Source: Diospyros lotus (lineage: Eukaryota > Streptophyta > Magnoliopsida > Ericales > Ebenaceae). Taken from it: a stretch of 64,000 bases of DNA. The translations under genes and the position numbers were made by a program. Location: positions 27,785,316-27,849,315 of the forward strand of contig NC_068339.1 in assembly GCF_014633365.1 (NCBI RefSeq). Direction: 5' to 3'. Shown piece after piece: positions 23,201-32,095 of this stretch. How positions within the stretch are numbered: the first letter of the stretch is position 1; each line of letters opens with the position of its first letter. The notes beneath the pieces are model-generated. The model saw only the letters and a program-made list of their open reading frames with translations, searched no databases and was not told the DNA's origin.

Positions 23201-26200
23201 AGTATCATGTGTGATTTCATGTTGTACAAAATCAGATTTTCCCCTAATTCAATATATTGGAAATGAAAGAACCAAAATTCTTCCATTCAGCATGATAATT
23301 GCATATTATCTCATAAATTGAGCTGATTACAACTTCATGACTATTCTTCCAACCATGGCAATTTGAGTCACACCATATACAAATAAATGAATTAATATGC
23401 TTTGTAATTATTCTATGGGTTGCATCAATGCAAAACTGTGAGGCCAAGTCAGCAATTTAACAACCCAAACAGCAACTTTCTGAAAATGGGATCATGTGAG
23501 CTTAGGTTTTGGAGCCAATTTCTACTTAGATTTATGAGACTGATTAGAGAAGATATTAAGATTAGGAAAGGGTATTACAGATTCAGTAGGGAATAGTGGA
23601 GGCAGATTCAGTGTCAACTGCAACTGCAAAGAACTAAAAACGCTGAAACTGTTTCAAATGGTGAATTTTCAGTTGAAAATCAAAGAATCCTCTTCTATAA
23701 GAGGATGCTTTGTCAAATTCGATCAATCAGACAAGTTGGCTTGGGTTAGGTTCTTGGGTAAAACCACACGTCCAATTGGTAAACAAGTTGCCTCAAGGTT
23801 GAGGAAGTGTGGCTACCCACTCTCCCTGATTGAAAGCAATGCCACTTTCTCCTTCAAGTGAAGACTTCTACAGTTCTACCCCCTCTGCTTGAATCCAGGA
23901 AATAATGTGAAAGACCAGCCGAAGTGTAGAGTTTAGAAGATCGTTAGGGAACAAAAAGGTTCAGGGCAGGAGTTGCAGTAGTCTTTTAAGGAAAAGAAGG
24001 CATAGGTGAACAAAAGAAAATAACCAAAAGAAGAAAAAGTTAACAATGGACCTCAATAAACCATATTTTTTTGTTCCCAAATGAAAAAAAAAAAAAATCT
24101 GGTTTGTCAAGGTCCATTTTTAACTTTTTCTTCATGAACTGTACTAAGAAAAAAAATCTGGGTTTGTTGGGGGCCATGAACTCACCCCAACAAACAAAAT
24201 TGTATCCCGAAAACCAAGTGAATATCGGGCATAAAAGAAAATTTTCTACTCTCTAACAACAAAAAACTATCAGCACCTTTACTGCTAATAAAGGTGTACC
24301 TGGGACCAAGCAATATAAATTATGGGATGACAGAGTGCTGTAATAATTTAGGGCTTGATATAACTTGTCAGTCACATTAACAGTCAATTTACTTAACTGA
24401 GTAGAACAGAGAAAGATTCAAAATTTGACAAACAGAAAGTCATATTAAAAACTATAGTTTAAATAGGAAGGCCTGCTGCACTAGAGACACCCCTTTTAGG
24501 AAGGCATAAAAAATGCAGCTGGGATGTTAAATATTCCTGCCTTACAAGAAATGATGAAGTAACATGTTTAGAAGCTTGCCAGAAAATAAATAAATACAAA
24601 AATAAATTTCTCACCTTTGAGATCCAAGAGGAATGTTGGATATAGAAAGCTTATCAATATCACTGTAAGTTACTTTGGATAGCCTTAACGTGCTATTTGT
24701 CCAGTTAACTGGTACCAGGACAGCGCATGCAAGTATTGTAATGGGAACAAAAATTTTGAGTCTGCAAATGTGCATAAATCAGCACAAAAAAGTAAATCAA
24801 AACTGTGAGAGAGAGAATGTAAGTAGATAATACACTCAGTGGTAGATAATATGTTCTACAAAATAACACACTTTGTCCAGATGATATCATGTCATATGGC
24901 AGTATAAGACCAACAATTAAATTAAGAAATTAGCAGAAGACCAATTGTGTAAGAGGAACATTCTGTTGAGTTCATATCTGTTAAAGAATTCTAATATTTG
25001 CATATTCAGTTAGCAAAAGAATTTGCCTATAGTTTTTTTTCAAGGTCTTAGACTAGGTTGGTTGTTGTTCAAGTATACAGCAGCATTTCGGAGTAAAACT
25101 AGCCAAATTTGTCACCAGTATTTAAACCGTGTATAAACCTGTTTGAAAGGTGGCCACTGATTAGCAGTTTGTTTGATATTGAGAGCTATAAAGAGAGTAT
25201 TCTACTTCCTTCCACAGATCTTAAAAACACATAAAGACATAGCTATAATAAACAGAGTATCAACTCTTATCACCTTTCAAGACTTTAAGCCTATCTTAAG
25301 ACTAAAAACTTTAGCTGTTATGAAAAAGTCTCTGAACAATGTCTCAGATTGACACGCACAAAAACAAATCTCTGACAGTGTCAATCAGATTTTTGAACAT
25401 TATTTGTGGAAGATTTGAAGAATTGAGGATGTTGTAGAATTCAATACAGGTATCGAAGACTTTAAGCTTGAGAATGCATTGAGGGAGACATGATCGCTGA
25501 ATCTTGGAGGGTGAACTCTCAGACCTGTTATACCAAGATAGTATCCCTGAGGGCTAGAAATCACTCTTAAGGACAGTGCTACACACACCTCAGTCGTGAT
25601 TCTATTGTTCAGGACCTGATTCTACTATTCATGTTTTGAGACTTGCTTTTCAGAGGTATTCTCCATAAACTTTGTCCAACACAAAGACATCTTTCTTCAC
25701 TATTTGTTGAATATTTGAAGACTTGAAGATGTTGTGCAACTCAATAAAGGAGTAATTGAAGACTTAAGCTTCTCATTACAGATTTAAGATTTGTTGAAGA
25801 TTTGAAGACTTCAGCTTTACTTGTTGCAGGATTGCTAAGGTGCTGTGCAATTCAAGACAGGAGTAATTGTTGAAGAAACATATCATAGGGCTCAATATGA
25901 AACTGTGGAGCCCAGTTGATACAATCTGGGCACACTTGCAAGTTCATGGTTTCAGCACAAGCACGAGAGAGAATTCGGCTTGTTTTACGTATGTTGCTTT
26001 CACTTCAAGAAAGTTCTTTGTTTTGAATACTTAGATTGGACAATAGTTAATTACATGGAAGCAATCCACCAAAGCAACAATCACATTCTCAACAAACTGG
26101 TATAAAACTTCAAATTGGTATAAGAGCAGGTACCAGTTTCTTCAATATCTTCATGGCAGTAGGACAACACCAATAACTAAATTATGAAATTAGCAGATGG

Positions 26201-28053
26201 CATATATCATGTCTAATAATTCCATAAGCCACTCAATTTTGCGATGGTGACATTCTCACTGCAGGACGCAATGTGCATGCACAAACAAACATGTGCGTGC
26301 GCACATAGAGAACAAAGAAGTATCAGAAACAGAATTATTATACGTTCAGTGAGAGAGAGACAAAAGGAACAAGTTAAACGGATACTAGAATACTGCACTT
26401 GAGAAACATAATAACTGGTATTCCACTCTTTATCAAGCTTACTTGACACAAATGGGACAAAGATTTTAGTAATATCACTCCACTAATTCCAAGATTGTTA
26501 TAATGCTAAGTAGAGGTAAAATGTCAGAAAAAATGAGCCTTTCCTACATAAGTTTCAAGTATAGCTGCATAGACTTTAAAACAGAAAAGGTTATTCTGAC
26601 TAAGTTTTGAAAGACTAATGAAGAATGGACAGGGAAAATAGTATGTGAAACAATTAAGTTACACCAGCCACCAGCACAGACCAGCAGGAAGGGTTTCTCG
26701 AAATATCCAAATGATCAATCAGATGGCAAAGAAATGTAATGATGTATTTTTCTATTTTGTCAGTCTGTAGTACCATATTTTACAATAGCCGTTAGTAATT
26801 TACTAAGAAGCACGGACATGGACATGGACATGGAGATGAGGACACGACATTTTTTCAAAAAATTAGGACACAACACAGTTGGGATACGTTAGTTAATAAA
26901 CTAAATTTTTATATTTCTAGTGACATAATAAAATACCAAAAATATATTCTAAACTCAAATAGTGAATCATCACGATAGGTGCAACAAAAGCAGCAATCGG
27001 TAGGTGCACCCCCTCCTGCAGGGTAACCATTCGTCTTCACTGTGTCCATAAGGGGATGTGTGTCCCCCTGCATGTCCCTTTGAGGATGACGAAAGCAATG
27101 TTGGACACGCCACGTGGGCATTTCCAACAAGTATCGCTGATGTGTCTCCATGTCATCAGTTTGACATGTTGGCGACCTCTTCGTCGTGTCCATGCTTTAT
27201 GGGTAATTTACATAGGGTTGTAAGATCTAAGTTTTGCCGAATTCGAGTCATATAGAAATCAATGCCTCCCCCAAAAATACCCTTCTTCAAATTTATAGTT
27301 TGAAGAGCAAGCAACAACACCTTACTAGCCAGAAAATCCCTTCTGTGGCCCATAATTTGACTTGATCTATAAAAACGTCCAAACTTCCTATTCTTTTTCC
27401 TTTTCAGATTTCACAAGAACTTTATCTTAGTGCTTTGAGTCACTAAAATCATTTATATAATTTTGATTAAACAAGCCTTTATCTTTTATGCTTCACTTGG
27501 TTCAAGACAAGAAAAACAAGAAAAGGACAATAGAATATGACAACATGAAAATACTTCAAATAAGCAAGTTTCAACAAGTCCATCAAACACAATAATTGCT
27601 TACAGAATACCATACAAGAATAACATTTAGAATATTCATGAACACATTCCTTCATTTTACCCTGCAAATGATAATTCAGCACGCAAGCTAACTAGTAAGT
27701 AACAAGAGCAAAGGAATTTTGAGAACTGCAGTAGCATACCCTATCAAGTAAATCCGTAAATAAACAGCTGAATCCAATCCTGCATGATCAATAAGCTCAG
27801 GTTCCGGCATCTTAAGTGCGTCGGGCATCCAATTCAAAAACCTCAAATATGACTTGAAGTCCAAATTTACAAACTTTGATACATAAGCTCCGGAGCTTGT
27901 AGGGCTTGTTCTTAAACCTTTAAGGTACCATTTTGGGAAGTATACCCTGTCATTGAAAGGTTGAAGCCGTAAAAAGGCAAATGCCACTAAGAAAATAAAT
28001 GCAGTGAGAATATTGATAGCAGCTGCAAGCCCTATGTCTCCAAGTGTAGCCAT
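7794..28053 (-). CDS. OSCA1: OSCA1-clade hyperosmolality-gated Ca2+-permeable channel (CSC1-like, DUF221), complete 11-exon coding region
   Basis: Coding segments on the minus strand: 28053-27740, 24761-24615, 22549-22414, 21829-21728, 20987-20868, 20712-20632, 18292-17952, 10732-10487, 9443-9119, 8828-8595, 8066-7794. All junctions are GT/AG, and the sum is 2319 bases, 772 residues plus TAA, the usual size of plant OSCA1 proteins. The N-terminus starts [14 protein letters not shown], as in Arabidopsis OSCA1 proteins. Membrane segments are seen near residues 5-28, 100-125 and 155-172. A charged cytosolic region spans about 175-365 and holds the family stretches [11 protein letters not shown] and [12 protein letters not shown] block of hydrophobic helices (about 365-690) follows, which in the family forms the ion path. 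The tail is acidic, then basic ([10 protein letters not shown]). Known family role: dimeric plasma-membrane mechanosensitive/osmosensing cation channel. No frameshift or internal stop was seen. The gene is unusual for its 20-kb span, caused by transposon-filled introns. Confidence 0.93.
8595..8828 (-). CDS. OSCA1: OSCA1 coding exon 10 (residues 605-682)
   Basis: Acceptor AG at 8830-8829, donor GT at 8594-8593. Encodes [40 protein letters not shown] and [20 protein letters not shown], the last membrane helices, ending KCPLQ. Confidence 0.95.
9119..9443 (-). CDS. OSCA1: OSCA1 coding exon 9 (residues 496-604)
   Basis: Acceptor AG at 9445-9444, donor GT at 9118-9117. Encodes [20 protein letters not shown], the [19 protein letters not shown] helix, [20 protein letters not shown] and a hydrophobic hairpin ending VYRHQ. 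It is among the most conserved parts of the family. Confidence 0.95.
10487..10732 (-). CDS. OSCA1: OSCA1 coding exon 8 (residues 414-495 plus 2 bases)
   Basis: Acceptor AG at 10734-10733, donor GT at 10486-10485. Translates as [20 protein letters not shown], then [38 protein letters not shown] and FINQSANE. These are pore-region helices of the DUF221 domain. The reading resumes the family sequence exactly after the long intron, which supports splicing across it. Confidence 0.93.
11197..11256. repeat. Homopolymer tract T18-G28-TG-T12
   Basis: 18 T (11197-11214), then 28 G (11215-11242), then TG and 12 T. On the OSCA1 sense strand this is a poly-C stretch inside intron 7. The lengths could be inexact because such tracts are hard to sequence. 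Confidence 0.85.
12006..12074. repeat. Inverted repeat in OSCA1 intron 7
   Basis: TAGCAGAAACCATG at about 12006-12019 pairs with its reverse complement at about 12060-12074, with further related AGTTTCTGC words between them. Possibly part of an older element that received the copia insertion. Confidence 0.5.
12291..12591 (+). repeat. 5' LTR of the intronic copia element
   Basis: 301 bases. The first base is A where the 3' copy has T (AGTTGGAATC against TGTTAGAATC). Ends ATTTGTTCA like the 3' copy. Contains extra copies of a short CCTATT-TTGTATAGCCTAAG motif, which makes it about 60 bases longer than the 3' LTR. Confidence 0.85.
12592..12606 (+). other. Primer binding site of the copia element
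   Basis: Sequence TGATATCAAAGCCAG directly follows the 5' LTR. It is a two-mismatch version of the initiator-methionine-tRNA site TGGTATCAGAGC used by most plant copia elements. Confidence 0.7.
12645..13865 (+). pseudogene. Copia gag (UBN2-type) remnant
   Basis: Fragments in shifting frames read [20 protein letters not shown], then 13010-13348 with [40 protein letters not shown] and [19 protein letters not shown], and 13467-13865 with a degenerate zinc-knuckle-like stretch [20 protein letters not shown]. These are typical of the copia gag region. Stops interrupt it early, and a 148-base tandem duplication (13321-13616) repeats the segment after the EIRHEES residues. Confidence 0.8.
13321..13616 (+). 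repeat. 148-bp tandem duplication inside copia gag
   Basis: Two direct copies, 13321-13468 and 13469-13616, each beginning GATCAGACATGAGGAGAGCC and differing at roughly a dozen positions. The first copy carries an early stop (CAAATGAG) where the second reads on. Confidence 0.85.
13920..17010 (+). pseudogene. Copia pol remnant (protease, integrase, RT, RNase H)
   Basis: Protease: [12 protein letters not shown] near 13920, where the third residue of the catalytic DTG-type triad is altered. Integrase: fragments from about 14230 ([18 protein letters not shown]) and [14 protein letters not shown] to SQSSCPST. RT: 15363-15827 with [40 protein letters not shown] and YKVRLDAQG, then [19 protein letters not shown], and the intact catalytic YVDD at 16099-16110. 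RNase [21 protein letters not shown] near 16580. Multiple stop codons and frame changes make it nonfunctional. Confidence 0.88.
17033..17272 (+). repeat. 3' LTR of the intronic copia element
   Basis: 240 bases. Begins TGTTAGAATC after the purine-rich TTTGAGAGGGAG (17021-17032) and ends TTATTTGTTCA. Clearly alignable to 12291-12591 with many substitutions and fewer internal motif copies, so the insertion is not recent. Confidence 0.85.
17952..18292 (-). CDS. OSCA1: OSCA1 coding exon 7 (residues 301-413 plus 2 bases)
   Basis: Acceptor AG at 18294-18293, donor GT at 17951-17950. Begins [20 protein letters not shown] and carries [18 protein letters not shown], the [14 protein letters not shown] signature, and the first pore-domain helix ([15 protein letters not shown]) through [10 protein letters not shown]. 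It precedes the 7.2-kb intron. Confidence 0.94.
18812..18937. repeat. CA-rich microsatellite, left part
   Basis: Impure (CA)n mixed with GCGCAAGC, CACTAG and similar words. The stretch continues at 19920 after the hAT-like element, so one tract was split by the insertion. Confidence 0.8.
18938..19919. mobile_element. Nonautonomous hAT-like transposon, 982 bp
   Basis: Imperfect terminal inverted repeats both begin TAGGGT (start TAGGGTAACAATCGAACC; reverse complement of the end TAGGGTTGAAAATGAGTC). Flanked by the perfect 8-bp direct repeat CACCCACA (18930-18937 and 19920-19927), the duplication size of hAT elements. Subterminal parts are dense in GAGCTC, AAGCTT and GAGCTCG words on both ends, and the middle is AT-rich. 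There is no transposase. Because the site is CA-rich, the 8-bp match could be partly chance. Confidence 0.7.
19920..20055. repeat. CA-rich microsatellite, right part
   Basis: Continuation of the tract at 18812, rich in CACCCA, CACGCA and ending (AC)n. Open frames across it are low-complexity artefacts. Confidence 0.8.
20225..20330. repeat. Second copy of the CA-rich block
   Basis: Begins ATCAAAGGAGACATTGTCTC, matching ATCAAAGAAGACATTGTCTC at about 18790, and continues with the same ACACATGC-CAAGC pattern. This indicates a segment duplication within intron 6. Confidence 0.7.
20632..20712 (-). CDS. OSCA1: OSCA1 coding exon 6 (residues 274-300)
   Basis: An 81-base exon, too short to be found as a long open frame. 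Acceptor AG at 20714-20713, donor GT at 20631-20630. It translates to [20 protein letters not shown] followed by IERLSRE. The family has GFLGLWG-x-KVDAI at this point, so the tryptophan is replaced by cysteine here. Confidence 0.88.
20868..20987 (-). CDS. OSCA1: OSCA1 coding exon 5 (residues 234-273)
   Basis: Acceptor AG at 20989-20988, donor GT at 20867-20866. Encodes [18 protein letters not shown], a lysine-rich helix, then [18 protein letters not shown]. It is part of the cytosolic domain and phase 0 on both sides. Confidence 0.92.
21728..21829 (-). CDS. OSCA1: OSCA1 coding exon 4 (residues 200-233)
   Basis: Acceptor AG at 21831-21830, donor GT at 21727-21726, phase 0 at both ends. Encodes [21 protein letters not shown] and [10 protein letters not shown], the first strand and helix of the RRM-like cytosolic domain that is nearly invariant in OSCA1 proteins. 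Confidence 0.93.
22414..22549 (-). CDS. OSCA1: OSCA1 coding exon 3 (residues 154-199)
   Basis: Acceptor AG at 22551-22550, donor GT at 22413-22412. Encodes [19 protein letters not shown], the third membrane helix, then [15 protein letters not shown] and RRPDQFT, which leads into the cytosolic domain. The exon ends in phase 0. Confidence 0.92.
22550..24614 (-). other. OSCA1 intron 2 (2.1 kb)
   Basis: AT-rich. An open frame at 23658-23861 was examined and shows no family resemblance I recognise. Apart from the directly repeated ATATGAAGTCCT and TTTGATTATATGA words near 22620-22690, nothing stands out. Confidence 0.7.
24615..24761 (-). CDS. OSCA1: OSCA1 coding exon 2 (residues 105-153)
   Basis: Acceptor AG at 24763-24762, donor GT at 24614-24613. 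Encodes the second membrane helix ([20 protein letters not shown]) followed by the extracellular-side loop with TNSTLRLSK and [11 protein letters not shown]. It falls between exons 1 and 3 of the family alignment with correct 2+1 phases on both sides. Confidence 0.9.
24945..26151 (+). mobile_element. LTR-retrotransposon-like block in OSCA1 intron 1
   Basis: Repeated GAAGATTTGAAGA-TT and GTGCAA-TCAA words, followed at about 26093 by CAACAAACTGG and ATTGGTATAAGAGCAGG (about 26114-26130), a degenerate match to the methionine-tRNA primer site seen after LTRs. A roughly 50-bp sequence is found on both sides (24892-24941 and 26152-26201, both including AAATTAGCAGA). The exact ends of the element are not clear. 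Confidence 0.35.
26804..27202. mobile_element. Small nonautonomous element with 9-bp flanking repeat
   Basis: Flanked by GTAATTTAC at 26795-26803 and 27203-27211. Ends are imperfectly inverted: AAGCACGGACATGG on the left, and the right end's reverse complement reads AAAGCATGGACACG. A 9-bp duplication suggests a Mutator-like (MULE) origin, while hAT or a SINE are alternatives. No coding capacity. Lies in OSCA1 intron 1. Confidence 0.55.
27740..28053 (-). CDS. OSCA1: OSCA1 coding exon 1 (residues 1-104 plus 2 bases)
   Basis: Holds the start codon at 28053-28051. The start is chosen because the following residues match the OSCA1 N-terminus with no extension. Contains the first hydrophobic helix (about residues 8-28), then [28 protein letters not shown] and the [13 protein letters not shown] stretch conserved in the DUF221 N-terminal domain. 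The donor GT is at 27739-27738, and the codon is split 2+1 with the next exon. Confidence 0.93.
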
Positions 28054-28084
28054 CTAGATCTTGTGGAAAAATATGCCACCCTTC

Positions 28085-28859
28085 CTGTCAAACAAGTAAG
28101 TTATGCATAACCAATATACCATGCATTCATAAAGAGAACAGTATACACAATCTACAAAATAAAATTATAAGATAACATTCAATTGCAGACACGGAATTTC
28201 CAACTGCTGTTTTGTCAATTTCTACTGGTAAAGTGTCACGTCTTAGAATCAAACTAGAGGCATGCAATCAAATTGCTTAAATGAACCTCTGTTAACAATA
28301 TTTCAAGCCCAAAAATATAAGTGTACTAGCTGACCCCACTTAGTTGGATTAAGGCGTTGCAATTGATGTTGTAATCAAGAATAGCAAATATCTTTATATC
28401 TACGTTAATCAAGTCTCTAAAAAGTTTCAAAAAAGAAAAACAAAATCGATCTTTTACTAGAACTTACAGAAGTTCTGTCCAGTCTGTTTCCAGTAACCTC
28501 GGCAGTAGGCATATGAAAACTACCCCCAATTGTAAACATTAATCAATATTTCCAAAGCCACAAATAAAATAGATTTAGTTCTTCTTCTTTTTTCACGAAG
28601 ACAACGGAAAACAGTTAAAACACTATCTAAAGAAGTATATCATATATAATTGACTGAATTTTGTTACGTAATTCCAATTTAATCAACAAAAGGAGCTGCA
28701 GAATACAAGTTTCCATGTTCCTGCCGTATATATTCGCAAAATTCATATTCTAACATATCTCTTGATTTAATACCAAAAAACTTGCATCTTTCCCGGAATT
28801 CACAGTACATATTTACGAATAAAATAAATGGAAGGAATACAGAAGGCAGAAGTTCATAC
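28085..28859 (-). other. Inferred OSCA1 leader intron
   Basis: Bounded by AG at 28086-28085 with a pyrimidine-rich run before it, and GT at 28859-28858. AT-rich, no coding signal. The inference depends on the noncoding exon proposed at 28860. Confidence 0.4.
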
Positions 28860-29160
28860 TCTTGATCTCAGAACCGCGAGCTCTGCCCTATTGTGAAACA
28901 GTCGGAGCGCCAAAAGAACAGAAATCGAAGCTTTGGAGAGAGATAATTAAGAGAGTTGCAGATCTGAGAGTCCTTCGGATTGCTTCGGAAGCTCAATCAA
29001 AGCAAACACATCCATCCCCCATTCTCTTGCCGGGAAAAAGTAAACTACAAGCTATTGTAATGCTGCTTTCGCTTGGAATCCTTCATAAATTGTGATATAT
29101 CTTTGGCAGCATATCACAAAAACACAATCGGAGTTTCTTTTCCCTTTCGTTCTGTTTGGC
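28860..29160 (-). other. OSCA1: Inferred noncoding 5' UTR exon of OSCA1
   Basis: A donor-like site (GT at 28859-28858) and a good acceptor (AG at 28086-28085) would join this block to the short leader 28084-28054 before the start codon. Arabidopsis OSCA1 genes have a similar leader intron, so this is plausible. The right-hand limit is a guess based on a TTATAA box at 29196-29201. A plus-strand open frame over this block (28862-29095) is taken as chance. Confidence 0.4.
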
Positions 29161-29195
29161 TGCCGAGAATCTGAGGGAAAGTTATGGGTTGAGCG

Positions 29196-29201
29196 TTATA
29201 A
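29196..29201 (-). promoter_or_regulatory. Possible TATA box of OSCA1
   Basis: TTATAA lies about 1.1 kb upstream of the start codon and about 35 bases before the inferred transcript start. The proposal rests on position and sequence only. Confidence 0.3.
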
Positions 29202-30840
29202 GAAAACGCAAGTGGTGAGAGAGTTTAATTGATTTGACTAAAAGAGAGCTGTAAATTTCTGGTGTCGGCAAAGGCACAATGTGCTCCTAACGGCTACTTA
29301 TTGCCGGTTTGGATGCCATTCCATCTCCAGAGCGTCGACGTAACGCCCAATTAACTTCCGTTGATCATTGACGTGGCAGAAGTCTATTGGATGGTGGAGT
29401 GGCGTTGGCGTTGGCGTGGGTGACATTTTCTTGCCCGCGTGAGTGATGTGCTGCCGCGTAAGGGCTGCGTCCGCTGCGTGGGTTAACCGATTTGGGAGCC
29501 CAATCGTCGTCTTTTATACCGACAGTCCCGGTCGCCAGTCAGCTGGGGGGGCAAATCCGGTGTGAACGCTTTCCCCTGCAACTTATTGATTGATTAATCT
29601 TGAATATTCAAGTTGACTCTCGACGAATCGTACAAATTAAGCTAAAAGGACCCGATTTAGCACCCCCCACGTGTATTTTTTAACAAGTAATAATAATACG
29701 GTTAAAATACAGGATTTCCTTACTCCAATTTCATCTTCTCTTCGTATTTTATTTAAATTGTGACATAATTTTTTGTTACATTTATAAAGGCGATAAGAGT
29801 TCCGACCCATTCACCCAAATTTAAAGTGATTAAATACTTGTCGTAAACTCTTATTATAAGTATTGAAAAGAGTTATAATATAAAAAAAATACAATCTTTT
29901 ATTTATAAATTACAATTTACTTTTGAATTCTATTAATATAAAATTATTAATTTTTAATACGAGCCCCCCAAGAAAGGATAATTTGTGCAAACAACTATAT
30001 GATTTCACCCAAAAGATAAAATAAAATAATTTCTACATATTTGAATGACAAATTAAGTTTAGAAAGAGGATATATATATATATAAAATAATAAGGAAGCA
30101 GCCTGTCTGTGTCAAACTTCAGAAGAGTGTAGATTTTTCAAACGAAATGTTTCATATGGAAGCACTGTTCGCAGCATGAAAGCACGTATGACTAATGCAT
30201 TCGGTCACTGTCATTCATCGAAAAGACAGAGACACAGAGAGAGAGAGAGAGAGAGATGCTGAGGCCTTTGAATATGATATCTTGACGATGCAGTCTTAAT
30301 AGTTTAATAATATTCAGAATTTTATTAATTTCTTTGGGTAGTTGTGTGGCAGCTAGCTCACTTTGACAGATTGATTTCGCCACGCCAACTTTGATGATCC
30401 AAGTTCTATTATTTTATTAATTACAAGAAGATTGACAAACTGATCGGCGGCCATAAACGGCGCTCCTTATCTCAATCTCCTTGCGCCCTTTATTCATTCA
30501 TTCTTTTTATGGACAGGACAGAGATCTATGTGAAGTTGCTAGTTTTGGATAAGATAAAACAGTAGAAAAAAGTGTCGGCAAATTATGTTCGTAGACCATC
30601 AATTTGTATTTTTTTTAATAAATTAATTTTTTATTATAATTATTAAATTTTTGTTTTTTTATAATTTGATCTCTATTTTAATTTTTTATCAAATATTAAT
30701 AATAAAAGCAGATCTGGTATATATTATATAAACTCAAAAAACCACTTAATGGTAAAATTAACATAAACTTCACCGTCAATTGATTTTGAAATATATATTA
30801 ATATATATCATTATCAAGATATAAGAATAATTTTTTTTTT
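29202..30840. other. OSCA1 upstream intergenic region
   Basis: Contains the motifs reported at 29370 and 29668, a GA-rich microsatellite (30233-30256) and AT-rich sequence. No coding signal. Confidence 0.5.
29370..29377. promoter_or_regulatory. ABRE-like element (GACGTGGC)
   Basis: Matches the strong ABA-response core ACGTGGC bound by bZIP factors, about 170 bases upstream of the putative TATA box. A CACGTG G-box at 29668-29673 lies further upstream. Both are short motifs with a real chance-match rate, and the proximity to the OSCA1 promoter is the only support. Confidence 0.35.
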
Positions 30841-31445
30841 ATGTAAAAGAGTATCTCAATCACAACGAGAGTGTCTAAAGTGTAGGTCTGTGGGTAACCT
30901 ACAAGGAATAAAGTAGTTAGGAGTGTGAGTGAAGTCACCTACACGCTTTCCAATACTTCTATTAGTCTTGTGCCTAAAATAAACTCAGCAGAGTTGTAAA
31001 TATACATTTTGCTAGAAAAAAATATTTCATTTATAAGAGAGAGAAAATTGACAAGTGAAATGAGAGTCATAATCTTTGACGATCATTTTAAACTCTCTTT
31101 CGAATTTGTAGACAATGACATCGGAGCACAAGAGTCTTACGAATAACAATTGTCGGGTGACTCATGAATTCTTATAATGGTATCTTGATAGAATTGAGGG
31201 AGACTTCCCAATGAGATCACTTGATCTTAGTCTCAATCTTGGCCACTCAACCATACCAGTCCTAGGGTGAGCTCACCATCCTCTCGACCACACCAGTCCC
31301 TCAACCAAGTCTCTCACCAGTCTCCCAATTCAATCTCTCGCAAGCCTCTTATCTAAGTCTCTTAGTCCTTGGATTGGTACCCCTTCAATCTTGGACATTT
31401 GATGACTTCTTGCCCATGTCAATGTTTTATTCCAATAAGCTTATA
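30841..31445 (-). repeat. LTR-like repeat, copy A
   Basis: Contains GTGTCTAAAGTGTAGGTCTG, TTAGTCTTGTGCC and TTTGACGATCATTTTAAACT, and ends CCAATAAGCTTATAGG. It aligns with copy B (32096-32490) and with 51875-52552. Related to the gypsy 5' LTR at 50476 through TCTTCCAAT-CTAA-T-AGTCT words. Probably an LTR on the minus strand. The ends are not fixed. Confidence 0.45.
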
Positions 31446-32095
31446 GGTAAAGGTGTCAAAAGGGCCGAGCCAAAGAATTTGGGCCCACGGCCCGACTGGT
31501 TGAGACCCTATAGGTCAGGCCCATGAGGCCTTTATGGGGCTGGCCTATTGGGCTCTTACTCATTTATTTTTTTAATTATATTATTCTTTATTAATTATTG
31601 ATATTCAATGCTAAAAAATTTACATTTCGTAATATATATAAATAATAACCATCAATATATTTAAAATTTTCAAGCTAAATTTTGTATATATTTAAATTAT
31701 AAATAAATATTCTTCTTTTTTTATGTGCATTATTTTTCATATCAATTCACAAGAAAATTTATAAGGCATATAAAATTTTAAAATATAAAATGATGAAATA
31801 ATATTTAAAACTTAAGATAGAAAATTATTTAAAAATGAAAAAAAAATATTTTTATATATGCATTATTTTGATATTTATATATGTATATATTATATGCACT
31901 ATTTTTTAAAAAAAATATTTTAAAAAAATGGGTCAGGCCCATCGGGCCCGGCCCGCTAGGCCCTGTGGGCTAAGGGCTTGGCCCAACCCTCTAGCCCACG
32001 GGCTTGCCCGGCTCGGCCCCCTTGTAGGGGGGCCGTGGGCTAGGCCTTATCCAGGGGAAAAGGAGTCAGGCCCAGCCCGATCCTTTTAGTAAGAG
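31446..32095. mobile_element. Probable nonautonomous DNA element with GGCCC-rich ends
   Basis: Starts AAAGGTGTCAAAAGGGCCGA, has GGCCCACGGCCC and GGCCCATGAGGCC words, an AT-rich middle (about 31560-31930), then GGGCCCGGCCCGCTAGGCCC and GGCTCGGCCCC words, and ends CCCGATCCTTTTAGTAAG, roughly inverted to the start. This pattern is common in plant hAT-type repeats. No clear target duplication found. Confidence 0.45.

Larger units (their letters stand above)
24762..27739 (-). other. OSCA1 intron 1 (3.0 kb)
   Basis: The largest coding-region intron after intron 7. Contains an LTR-like block (about 24945-26150) and a small element at 26804-27202. No host exon was recognised. Confidence 0.75.

Noticed and set aside
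23658..23861. 67-residue open frame in OSCA1 intron 2
   Set aside because: No recognised family, not in the OSCA1 frame order, and no splice context. Considered chance or a retro-fragment.
28862..29095. 77-residue plus-strand open frame at the OSCA1 leader
   Set aside because: Lies antisense over the inferred 5' UTR exon with no similarity. Considered chance.
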